This document shows positions 1 through 5,833 of a stretch of 5,833 bases of DNA, piece by piece. The notes under the pieces were generated by a model. The model did no database searches. It saw only the letters and a list, made by a program, of their open reading frames with translations, and was not told the origin of the DNA. Numbering within the stretch: the stretch's first letter is position 1; each line of letters starts with the position of its first letter. The position numbers were made by a program, and so were the translations under genes. Source of the stretch: Spirochaetales bacterium. Lineage in GTDB: Bacteria > Spirochaetota > Spirochaetia > JABMQR01. The stretch covers positions 1 to 5,833 of the forward strand of contig JAGLNY010000294.1 of NCBI GenBank assembly GCA_023139255.1, in the 5' to 3' direction.

Positions 1-5
1 AGAGG

Positions 6-1373
6 CTATATGTTCAATCCGTATTCAGCTATCTTGTTAATTAGTGTTCGTCTGGATATTCCCAGCTCACCAGCTGCTTTTGTCCGATTTCCTTCCCACC
101 GGTGAAGAGCCTGTATCATAGCCTCCTCCTCAATTTTCTTCAGTGTTTTCGGCTCTGTATTGTTCTGATCCAAATCAGTTGGTTTTCCTGGTAATACGTT
201 CTGCTCATGCAGGACAATTCCCCGAAGTTCAAAATCATCCTCACTGAGCATTGACTGCTCGGCAAAAATAGCTGCACGTTCAAGAACGTTTTCGAGTTCA
301 CGGATGTTTCCAGGAAAACTGTACTCTTTCAAGTATTGTATCCCCTCAGGGGTGACCCCCTCTATCCGGTTCGAGCTTCCCATTTGCCGGTTCAATCTTG
401 CTATGATACTGCCGGCAAGCAGAGGAATATCCTCTTTTCTATCCCTCAAAGTCGGGATCTCAATCCGTACAACATTAAGTCTATAGAAAAGATCTTCCCT
501 GAAAGATCCTTCCCGTATCATAGTTTCCAAAGATTTATTTGTTGCTGTTATGATCCTCGCATTAATCGGGATTGTAGTTGTTCCGCCTAAATGCGTAATT
601 TTTTTCTCCTGCAGAACTCTGAGTAATTTAACCTGCAGGCTTAACGACATATCACCTATCTCATCAAGGAAAAGCGTTCCCCCGGAGGCAAGTTCAAACA
701 TGCCTATTTTTCTGGATTCCGCACCGGTAAATGCCCCTTTTTCGTAACCAAACAACTCGCTCTCAATCAAATTTTCGGGAACACCGCCAATATTGATAGC
801 CACAAAAGGTCCCTCACAAAGAAGGGATACAGCATGAATCTGTCTGGCTGCAACCTCTTTCCCGGTTCCACTCTCTCCTGTTATCAGGACTGTCGCAGGA
901 GTTTCGGCAATTTTGTTTATTATTTTCTTGATTTTTTGGATCGGCCGGGATTCCCCGATTAACTTCCCTGTTCCAGTTTGGGTTCGCTGGTCTGACTCTA
1001 CCAGGTTCTGCAGGTTTTGGGATTCAATCAGTTTTACCAGTCTGATACTCAACTCTTCCGGGTCAAAAGGTTTCACGATATAATCCTGAGCACCGCTTGT
1101 GAGAGCAGCTACAGCATCATGAATCTCCCCATGGGCTGATATCATGATGACAGGCATACGAAACCCCTCATTTCTGATCCACTTAATCAATGAAAGCCCA
1201 TCCATCCCAGGCATTTTTAGATCTACAAGGCATGCATCATAATGATTTTCCCTTAATAAACGCTGGGCAGATAATCCATTTTCTGCTCCTTCACTCTCAA
1301 TGGCATCGAGCTTCAGGTAAGTTCCCATAAGTTCCCGAATGTTTTTTTCATCATCCACAATTAAAACTTTCAT
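6..1373 (-). CDS. NtrC-family sigma-54-dependent response regulator
   Basis: A 455-residue cytoplasmic transcription activator with the complete three-domain NtrC layout. Residues 1-115 form a receiver domain with acidic pair D7/D8, phosphoacceptor D51 in VDLKMPGMDG, S79 and K101 of the KP motif. Residues about 137-375 form the AAA+ sigma-54 interaction domain: Walker A GESGTGKE (166-173), intact sigma-54-contacting GAFTGA loop (213-218), Walker B FLDE (235-238), sensor-I ATN (277-279), candidate arginine fingers R292 and R298, and sensor-II FPGNIREL. A variable linker (about 380-412) leads to a Fis-type helix-turn-helix (about 415-455, NRTKAAGELGISRRTL). All catalytic residues are present, so it should hydrolyse ATP and remodel sigma-54 polymerase when phosphorylated, presumably by the kinase whose stop overlaps its start (ATGA). 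A modest GGGGAA ribosome site lies 6 nt upstream. Targets are unknown; activation of its own operon is an inference. Class assignment is firm; no specific gene name is justified. Confidence 0.97.
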   Translation of the reverse strand: MKVLIVDDEKNIRELMGTYLKLDAIESEGAENGLSAQRLLRENHYDACLVDLKMPGMDGLSLIKWIRNEGFRMPVIMISAHGEIHDAVAALTSGAQDYIVKPFDPEELSIRLVKLIESQNLQNLVESDQRTQTGTGKLIGESRPIQKIKKIINKIAETPATVLITGESGTGKEVAARQIHAVSLLCEGPFVAINIGGVPENLIESELFGYEKGAFTGAESRKIGMFELASGGTLFLDEIGDMSLSLQVKLLRVLQEKKITHLGGTTTIPINARIITATNKSLETMIREGSFREDLFYRLNVVRIEIPTLRDRKEDIPLLAGSIIARLNRQMGSSNRIEGVTPEGIQYLKEYSFPGNIRELENVLERAAIFAEQSMLSEDDFELRGIVLHEQNVLPGKPTDLDQNNTEPKTLKKIEEEAMIQALHRWEGNRTKAAGELGISRRTLINKIAEYGLNI

Positions 1374-2629
1374 GTTCTGTTCCCCGGCAATGTAACTTCA
1401 GCAATAGTTCCCTGATTATATTTCAGGGCTCCATCTTCCAGGTCCCGTCTTCTTATTTTTAAGGTCCCCCCCGCACTCTCTATAAAGCGCCGTGATATCG
1501 CAAGCCCGATCCCGGATCCTTGTGTTTTCGTAGTGAAAAAGGGATCAAAAATTGTTTTCTCCTGCCCTTCGGGAATACCATCACCTGTATCAACAATACT
1601 GATGGATATTGATGAAGCTGTGGATTTACAGACCACAAACACTTCCGGTTCAGTGTCTATACTGCTTTCCAGTGCGTTATTTATTAGATTCTCAAAAGCA
1701 GAACGGGCCCGTTCCCGGTCAATCTCAATATAGCAAGCATCCATTTGAGCCTTCTCAATAGGGATATTTCGGTAAAAAGTCCCGATAATTTCGGTTATGA
1801 AATCTATAATATGGATATGTTCAGGATTCCCTTTCGCATTTCTTATAAATTCCCGGACACGGTCTGCAAGGTTATTCAATCGCTGAACCTGCTCCTCAAT
1901 CGTTCGTAATCCCTTGTCGGCTTCATCCGGAAGGGTTTTCTTCAGTACAGCGGTCTGTAGGGCAATGGCACTGAGAGGATTTTTAATTTCGTGAGCAAGG
2001 GTCCTGGCAGCTTCACCAAGACTCACCAGACTCTCCTGTCGGGTTATTGTCTCCCGATAAGTTTTACTGCGGGCAAACATTCGCCAGGCAAATAGTACAA
2101 AGATTGTCATTAACAGAGAAAACAGACCGTAAAGCCCGAACAATACAAATCTGGTATTTCTGTATGCCTTCCCATCAATTGCGATATAGAGGATATCAGG
2201 AGTAATCAGGGAATCAGTACCTATGGAAAGAGTTACCAATACCCGCCGGGTATATTCAATAAACCCGGTTTCCTTATTATATTCAGCTTCCCCTTTCCTA
2301 AAGAGAGGATCTACAAACTCCTCAGGCGGGATATATGATTCCGGGACCTGACCCAACCCAAGAATTAGCCTGCCCTCGCTGGTGTAGGTCCCGAGTCCCT
2401 TCACGCCGGTTTCATCAAATATCTCATCCATATTCATCTCATTCCACTTTGCCCGGAAGAAAAAGGTTGAAAAAGACTGCTCAGCCATATACTGCATGTG
2501 TATCTCATTACGTTTATCCATCATCCTGACAAACATAAATGAGATAAATAGAATCAGGACATAGAAAATCGACAATGATGTCATAACAAGAATACTTTCT
2601 TTGTCCAGTTTTTTTGTTCTTTTACTCAT
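1370..2629 (-). CDS. membrane sensor histidine kinase, NtrB/ZraS-like architecture
   Basis: A 419-residue two-component sensor kinase. A lysine-rich N-terminus is followed by membrane segment 1 (about 13-34), a periplasmic region of about 125 residues (35-160), and membrane segment 2 (about 161-182). A short linker of about 20-25 residues, in which I see no convincing HAMP domain, leads to the HisKA domain with H213 in LAHEIKNPLSA. The ATPase domain has the N-box ENLINNALES (313-322), G1 DTGDGIP (347-353), F-box FDPFFTTK (361-368) and G2 GSGIGLAI (371-378). All kinase motifs are intact, so it should autophosphorylate and pass phosphate to the regulator that overlaps it by 4 nt. The periplasmic domain has short strand-like stretches (GLGTYTSEGRLILGLG, VLVTLSIG, ILYIAIDG) that could form a PAS/PDC-like sensor fold, but I recognise no family. 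The start is 2 nt after the permease stop and has only a weak Shine-Dalgarno (GAG), suggesting coupled translation. The context implies sensing of the exporter's substrate or of envelope damage. Confidence 0.95.
   Translation of the reverse strand: MSKRTKKLDKESILVMTSLSIFYVLILFISFMFVRMMDKRNEIHMQYMAEQSFSTFFFRAKWNEMNMDEIFDETGVKGLGTYTSEGRLILGLGQVPESYIPPEEFVDPLFRKGEAEYNKETGFIEYTRRVLVTLSIGTDSLITPDILYIAIDGKAYRNTRFVLFGLYGLFSLLMTIFVLFAWRMFARSKTYRETITRQESLVSLGEAARTLAHEIKNPLSAIALQTAVLKKTLPDEADKGLRTIEEQVQRLNNLADRVREFIRNAKGNPEHIHIIDFITEIIGTFYRNIPIEKAQMDACYIEIDRERARSAFENLINNALESSIDTEPEVFVVCKSTASSISISIVDTGDGIPEGQEKTIFDPFFTTKTQGSGIGLAISRRFIESAGGTLKIRRRDLEDGALKYNQGTIAEVTLPGNRT
1380..1385 (-). promoter_or_regulatory. 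weak ribosome binding site of the response regulator
   Basis: GGGGAA on the minus strand, 6 nt before the ATG and inside the 3' end of the kinase gene. It is a partial Shine-Dalgarno match. With the ATGA stop/start overlap at 1370-1373, translation of the regulator is probably mainly by reinitiation after the kinase. Confidence 0.55.
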
Positions 2630-2643
2630 AATTACTCATAATT
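2622..2643. repeat. 10-bp tandem duplication at the permease-kinase junction
   Basis: The plus-strand unit TTACTCATAA occurs at 2622-2631 and again, perfectly, at 2632-2641, followed by TT. Read on the minus strand, the first copy encountered carries the permease's last codons and stop, and the second supplies the kinase's ATG. The ATG in the first copy is followed in its own frame by a stop after five codons, so the kinase start at 2629 is the usable one. Confidence 0.85.
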
Positions 2644-3819
2644 AAGTGCTTCTATCGGATCCAGTTTGGATGCTTTCATTGCAGGATACCATCCGAAGAA
2701 TATTCCGACAAGCATGGAAAACCCAACTGCCAGCAGATAGGAAAAATATTGCGGGAACAAACTCCACCCAAGCATATTTGTTGCCAGAAGACTGACACCT
2801 GTCCCAAAAATGACGCCGAATATTCCCCCTATCAGGGTCAGGGTTACTGCTTCAGTTATGAACTGTCCTCGTATGACACTCGGGGGTGCCCCGAGTGCTT
2901 TACGAATTCCGATTTCCTTTGTTCGTTCAGCAACCGATACAAGCATAATATTCATGATCCCGATCCCGCCAACCAGAAGTGATATTGCTGCAATCGCTGC
3001 GAGAACAAGACTGAGTGTACCAGTTATAGAGGAAGCCATCTCCGCAATCGTTGATGGTGAGAAAACTCTGTAATTCCCTTCTCCAACCAGCCTATCGAGA
3101 TAGGTTTCAAGATTATCCGATACTTCAAGTACATCTGAACCTGTTTCAGTTCTTATCAGATAGCTTCCCACAATTTCAACTTTTTCCATTCGCTGAATAT
3201 AGGTATTATAGGGGATATACACGCTGGAATCAAACTGAAGATTAAAACTGGCTGCTTTTTCATCCATTACGCCAACAACACGATAACTTTTTGCCTGATT
3301 TCGAAAAATGCTTACATAAGAACCGACGGCATTACCGTCAGGAAAAAGTGACTTTGCCGCTTCTGCACCAAGAACCACCACCTGTCGGGTATCCCAATCA
3401 TCCTTTTCAGAAAAAAACATACCTTCTGCACTCGTATAATCAAGCACCTCAGCATAATTAGCCGGTACCCCCATTACGGTATACGATTCAGACACCTGCC
3501 CATTCCTTAAGGTAACCCTTGTGGAGTTTGTGGCCAATACGGTACTAATATCCTGTACGTTATTAAGTATTTTTTCAGGAAGTTCCTCGGTAAACTCACG
3601 TTGTATAGATTTATTATCATTTGAAGTGGAGAATATTGAGATCGTCTCAAGACCCGACTCAACAATACTTTGGGTAATGCTTTTTGTCGCACTTTCTCCT
3701 AAGGTAAGTATGGTAATAACAGATCCTACTCCTATAACGATACCAAGAAGAGAGAGTAAGGTCCTGAGTTTATTCCCCAGCATAGCTTTCAGGGCTAGTT
3801 TTAAATTTTCCTTAAACAT
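2632..3819 (-). CDS. MacB/FtsX-type ABC transporter permease
   Basis: A 395-residue inner-membrane subunit, the usual length of a stand-alone MacB-like permease. Membrane helix 1 lies at about 20-41 (TLLSLLGIVIGVGSVITILTL). A large periplasmic domain (about 42-268, MacB_PCD type) follows, then three C-terminal helices at about 269-295, 318-345 and 358-382. The cytoplasmic loop ERTKEIGIRKALGAP (298-312), which contacts the ATPase, is textbook for this family, as is the C-terminal YPAMKASKLDPIEALNYE. Family members such as MacB and LolC/E are mechanotransmitters: ATP-driven closure of the helices moves the periplasmic domain and pushes substrate (peptide, lipoprotein, antibiotic or glycolipid) onward without carrying it across the inner membrane. 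Start ATG overlaps the ATPase stop (TAATG) and has a strong GGAGGGA ribosome site. The substrate cannot be read from the sequence. ATPase and permease are separate genes here, unlike fused E. coli MacB. Confidence 0.96.
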   Translation of the reverse strand: MFKENLKLALKAMLGNKLRTLLSLLGIVIGVGSVITILTLGESATKSITQSIVESGLETISIFSTSNDNKSIQREFTEELPEKILNNVQDISTVLATNSTRVTLRNGQVSESYTVMGVPANYAEVLDYTSAEGMFFSEKDDWDTRQVVVLGAEAAKSLFPDGNAVGSYVSIFRNQAKSYRVVGVMDEKAASFNLQFDSSVYIPYNTYIQRMEKVEIVGSYLIRTETGSDVLEVSDNLETYLDRLVGEGNYRVFSPSTIAEMASSITGTLSLVLAAIAAISLLVGGIGIMNIMLVSVAERTKEIGIRKALGAPPSVIRGQFITEAVTLTLIGGIFGVIFGTGVSLLATNMLGWSLFPQYFSYLLAVGFSMLVGIFFGWYPAMKASKLDPIEALNYE

Positions 3820-4496
3820 TATAGTCCCTCCACCTTTCCATCACGGAGTCGTATTTGACGCAGACAGCGTCCCCCGATTCCATCATCATGGGTAACAACA
3901 AGCAGAGTCCTCCCCTCCGCATGCAGCTCATCAAACAGTTCCAGTATCTGGTCCCCGGTTTTTGTATCCAACGCTCCTGTGGGTTCGTCAGCTAAAATAA
4001 TTGATGGATCGTTTACAAGAGCCCTGGCGACAGAGACACGCTGTTTCTGGCCACCTGAGAGTTCATTCGGGCGATGCTTCATCCTGTCAGCAAGACCTAC
4101 CCGTTCCAACGCGGCAATGGCCATCTCTTTTCGCTGCTTAACCGGAATTCCTGCATACAGCAGCGGAGTCATAACATTTTCCAGGGCGCTAATCCTGGAA
4201 AGCAGATTGAACTGCTGAAAAATAAATCCTACTTTCTCATTCCTGATAAAAGCAAGTTCAGCTTCTCGCAGGTCTGAAACATCCTCATAATCTATGCTTA
4301 TTTTCCCTTCAGTCGGGGTATCCAAACATCCGATAAGGTGCATCATGGTTGATTTGCCGGATCCCGAAGGTCCCATGATAGCTGTGTACTCACCCCGTTG
4401 TATTTCCAGAGTAACTCCGTCAAGGGCTTTCACAATATTTTCACCCATAACATAGTATCGCCTGACATCATCCAATCGTATAACAGTGTCGGTCAT
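3819..4496 (-). CDS. ABC transporter ATP-binding protein, MacB/LolD type
   Basis: A 225-residue cytoplasmic ATPase, standard length for the LolD/MacB ATPase family. Motifs in order: Walker A GPSGSGKST (42-50), Q-loop GFIFQQFNLLS with Q94, signature LSGGQ (146-150), Walker B IILADE with catalytic E171, D-loop GALD (174-177) and switch H203 in VVTHDD. The phrases EYTAIMGPSGSGKSTMMHLIGCLDTPTEG (read around residues 36-64) and NELSGGQKQRVSVARAL are characteristic of this family rather than importer ATPases. It should dimerise and power the permease encoded directly downstream, with which it overlaps by one base (TAATG). Its start is 9 bp after the adaptor stop, with a strong Shine-Dalgarno straddling that stop. 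The region after the H-loop (DDGIGGRCLRQIRLRDGK) is slightly unusual in wording but not in layout. No missing catalytic residue was seen. Confidence 0.97.
   Translation of the reverse strand: MTDTVIRLDDVRRYYVMGENIVKALDGVTLEIQRGEYTAIMGPSGSGKSTMMHLIGCLDTPTEGKISIDYEDVSDLREAELAFIRNEKVGFIFQQFNLLSRISALENVMTPLLYAGIPVKQRKEMAIAALERVGLADRMKHRPNELSGGQKQRVSVARALVNDPSIILADEPTGALDTKTGDQILELFDELHAEGRTLLVVTHDDGIGGRCLRQIRLRDGKVEGL
3825..3831 (-). promoter_or_regulatory. ribosome binding site of the permease
   Basis: GGAGGGA on the minus strand, 5 nt before the ATG at 3819 (7 nt from the GGAGG core). It lies inside the last codons of the ATPase gene. It is a strong site and supports the chosen start together with the TAATG overlap. 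Confidence 0.8.
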
Positions 4497-4500
4497 GATA

Positions 4501-4508
4501 TCTCCTTA
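4501..4508 (-). promoter_or_regulatory. ribosome binding site of the ATPase, overlapping the adaptor stop codon
   Basis: TAAGGAGA on the minus strand. The TAA (4506-4508) is the stop codon of the adaptor gene and the same bases form the start of the Shine-Dalgarno sequence. The GGAGA ends 4 nt before the ATG at 4496. A ribosome terminating on the adaptor would sit on this site, which favours coupled translation. Confidence 0.8.
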
Positions 4509-5833
4509 TTTTTCACCACTGCCACTTCCTCCACCGGTGCCCCCGCCAGGGCCGCCGCCGGAACCAGGTATATGCATTCCCGGAAGCGCTAATGCAGGAG
4601 AACCGTCTTCATTCGGCTCCTCTGCTTCTATTACAACTATAATATCTCCTGCCATTAATTCCTCGGTAATTATGCGTACCATTCCGTCAGGAAGAGATTC
4701 GGTAGTCACACGAATTGGTGTCGGTTCTCCATCTTCACCCTCCCCCTTTTTCATAACTATTGACATATCCCCCATAGGGAGTGCAAAAACTGCTTCCGCA
4801 TCAACTGCTAAAACTTCTTCTGAGTCGCTGACAAGGATTCCACCAGCAAAGGTATAACCTGGTTTAAGACCAGCTGGCGGGTTGTCTATGGTAATTTCTA
4901 CATCGACAACACCAATTCCCTGCTGTGTATATCTCCCCTCAACTGCGATTTTACTTATATATGCAGCTACCTTCTGATTCGGCAAGGAATCAAACTCCAA
5001 GTTAATGGTTTGTCCCAATTTTATATCAACCATATCTATCTCATCCAATTCCACAACAGCTATCATCTCATCCAGATCAACTATACGGATTATAGAGTTC
5101 TGAGTGCCTATGCTGTCGTTCTCATCAACACTGATTTCAGATACCACACCTGAAATTCCTGCATATAACCTGGTATCAGCAAGTTTTTTCTCGGCATCTG
5201 CCAATCTCAATCCGAGAAGATACTGCTCTGTTTCAGCCTGCTCTATCTTGATCGTTGTCTGATCCCTCTTCATCTGAAGGAGTTGGATATCCGCAGCAAT
5301 ATTATCATAAGTAACCTGAGCCTGGGCTTGTTTGTTATGCAGGAGCTCAAGTTCATCAGCATTCTGCTCTATCCGGGTGAGGATTTGGCCGCGCTTCATT
5401 TCCAACAGTACTACATCTTCAGCAGCTTGGGCTATCTGGTTAAGAGTCTGACTGCGTTTCATTTCAAGCAATGAAAGTTCTACAGCAATATTGTCAAAAG
5501 CGATCTGAGCCTGGACCTGCTTGTTATACAGAAGCTCAAGTTCATCAGCATTCTGCTCTATCCGGGTGAGGATTTGGCCGCGCTTCATATTCAGCAATGC
5601 AGCATCTTCAGCCGCCTGGGCTATCTGATCAAGGGTCTGATCGATCCTCATCTCCAGAAGCTCAATTTCAGTTTTTGTACCGCTGTATCGAAGCTGTTCC
5701 AGTTGATAATTAAGATTTTTCAGATCATATTCCAGTGAACTGATATCCTCAGCTTTGGCAATCTGGAGTTCGATGCTTTTCAGGTCATAGTTGAGTCCGC
5801 TGGTGTCCTCCAGACGTTCAATCTGCAGTGCAA
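4506..5833 (-). CDS. MacA/HlyD-family periplasmic adaptor, 5' end outside window
   Basis: The reading frame is open to the right edge, so this is the C-terminal 441 residues of a longer protein. The ATG at 5651 is an internal methionine with no ribosome site, and its helical repeats continue upstream through it. Membrane-fusion (adaptor) proteins bridge an inner-membrane transporter and a TolC-like channel. Counting from M at 5651, the order is: coiled-coil repeats (60 upstream residues plus 1-160), second lipoyl half-motif (about 162-192, LYAGISGVVSEISVDENDSIG), beta-barrel domain (about 193-275, ending GLKPGYTFAGGILV), membrane-proximal domain (about 276-345), and a glycine-rich tail (363-381). 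The signal peptide or anchor and first lipoyl half must lie upstream. No cysteine is visible. It immediately precedes the MacB-type ATPase and permease, which supports a MacA role. The coiled coil is unusually long and internally duplicated. The partner channel is not in the window. Confidence 0.94.
   Translation of the reverse strand, partial: ALQIERLEDTSGLNYDLKSIELQIAKAEDISSLEYDLKNLNYQLEQLRYSGTKTEIELLEMRIDQTLDQIAQAAEDAALLNMKRGQILTRIEQNADELELLYNKQVQAQIAFDNIAVELSLLEMKRSQTLNQIAQAAEDVVLLEMKRGQILTRIEQNADELELLHNKQAQAQVTYDNIAADIQLLQMKRDQTTIKIEQAETEQYLLGLRLADAEKKLADTRLYAGISGVVSEISVDENDSIGTQNSIIRIVDLDEMIAVVELDEIDMVDIKLGQTINLEFDSLPNQKVAAYISKIAVEGRYTQQGIGVVDVEITIDNPPAGLKPGYTFAGGILVSDSEEVLAVDAEAVFALPMGDMSIVMKKGEGEDGEPTPIRVTTESLPDGMVRIITEELMAGDIIVVIEAEEPNEDGSPALALPGMHIPGSGGGPGGGTGGGSGSGEK
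4509..4565 (-). other. glycine-rich C-terminal tail of the adaptor
   Basis: The last 19 residues are almost only Gly and Ser, with single Pro and Thr and a terminal GEK. This low-complexity tail follows an acidic, proline-containing stretch (EAEEPNEDG, then LALPGMHIPG). It is GC-rich compared with the flanks because of glycine codons. It is likely disordered and exposed in the periplasm. No function is known to me. Confidence 0.8.
5202..5705 (-). repeat. eight consecutive 21-residue coiled-coil units in the adaptor
   Basis: These 504 bases encode exactly eight 21-residue units without insertion or deletion. In all eight, positions 16-17 are Leu-Leu and position 20 is Lys or Arg; position 2 is Gln in seven of eight. 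Twenty-one residues equal three heptads, as expected for a coiled coil kept in phase. Units 2-4 and 5-7 form the 63-residue tandem duplication. The last unit runs into ADAEKKLADTRLYAGISG, the usual descent into the lipoyl domain. Confidence 0.85.
5262..5639 (-). repeat. tandem 189-bp (63-residue) duplication inside the adaptor coiled coil
   Basis: Two head-to-tail in-frame copies, 5451-5639 and 5262-5450. By hand alignment the encoded 63-residue units match at 48 positions. The DNA copies share a perfect 56-base run (5533-5588 equals 5344-5399), with only two mismatches in the 12 bases on one side of it. Each copy is itself three 21-residue units. The middle unit is almost invariant (20 of 21 residues), while the third is the most diverged (12 of 21). 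Confidence 0.93.
5706..5825 (-). repeat. two degenerate 20-residue units at the window edge
   Basis: Two adjacent 20-residue units (5766-5825 and 5706-5765) share 10 of 20 positions, with the common pattern QI...ED.S.L.YDLK. They continue the helical repeat series upstream of the 21-residue units but are one residue shorter, so the phase changes at 5705. More units may follow beyond the right edge. Confidence 0.65.

Noticed and set aside
1..5. Transcription terminator after the regulator gene
   Set aside because: Only five bases remain after the stop codon, so nothing can be judged; a terminator or further genes may lie beyond the left edge.
2606..2623. T-rich run on the plus strand as a terminator
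   Set aside because: It encodes the lysine-rich N-terminus of the kinase on the minus strand and has no preceding hairpin.
2772..2800. TGCCA on the plus strand as half of a minus-strand sigma-54 promoter
   Set aside because: The partner GC element is not at the required spacing and it lies inside the permease coding region; no convincing sigma-54 promoter was seen anywhere in the window.
3521..3895. Plus-strand open frame of 124 codons opposite the permease/ATPase junction
   Set aside because: It lies antisense to two well-supported genes, has no recognisable domain, and its composition is what a reversed membrane-protein gene gives.
4486..4857. Plus-strand open frame of 123 codons with a proline-rich start
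   Set aside because: The proline run is the antisense reading of the adaptor's glycine-rich tail; no independent evidence for a gene.
5262..5639. Direct repeats as a possible CRISPR array or mobile-element terminal repeats
   Set aside because: The repeats are adjacent without spacers, in frame, multiples of 63 bases, and encode coiled coil; no transposase or inverted ends are present.
5649..5651. ATG that could be taken as the start of the adaptor gene
   Set aside because: The frame stays open to the window edge with no stop in 60 further codons, the upstream codons encode the same coiled-coil repeat pattern through this methionine (it is position 19 of a 21-residue unit), no Shine-Dalgarno precedes it, and a start here would remove the first lipoyl half.

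Overview
The window is a densely packed stretch of bacterial chromosome. Five genes all lie on the minus strand, read from right to left, with almost no space between them. The transcription order is: periplasmic adaptor of a MacA/HlyD-type exporter (its 5' part lies beyond the right edge), MacB/LolD-type ABC ATPase, MacB/FtsX-type permease, membrane sensor histidine kinase, and NtrC-type sigma-54 response regulator, which ends 5 bases before the left edge. The junctions are a 9-bp gap with the Shine-Dalgarno sequence over the upstream stop, a TAATG overlap, a 2-bp gap, and an ATGA overlap. This is a single, translationally coupled operon segment. Non-coding DNA totals only about 16 bases, so no promoter, terminator, RNA gene or mobile element is visible.

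The cell is a diderm bacterium, since it has a periplasmic adaptor and MacB-type permease and presumably a TolC-like outer membrane partner outside the window. It also uses sigma-54. Protein style and moderate GC would fit a spirochaete, but this is an impression without a database search; Deltaproteobacteria-like groups are an alternative.

Inferred working of the module: the kinase senses something in the periplasm through a domain of about 125 residues and phosphorylates the regulator. The regulator then opens sigma-54 promoters, perhaps including the one upstream of this operon. The ATPase and permease drive a MacAB-type mechanotransmission pump that moves a substrate from the periplasm or inner membrane outward through the adaptor. 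The kinase/regulator architecture (two membrane segments, no obvious HAMP, paired with a GAFTGA-containing regulator) resembles ZraSR-type envelope sensing more than the OmpR-type pairs often found beside ABC exporters.

The most unusual feature is the adaptor's coiled-coil region. At least 220 residues precede the second lipoyl half-motif. Inside them are eight consecutive 21-residue repeats without a single indel, and three of these form a 63-residue (189-bp) block duplicated in tandem, with a 56-bp stretch identical between the copies.
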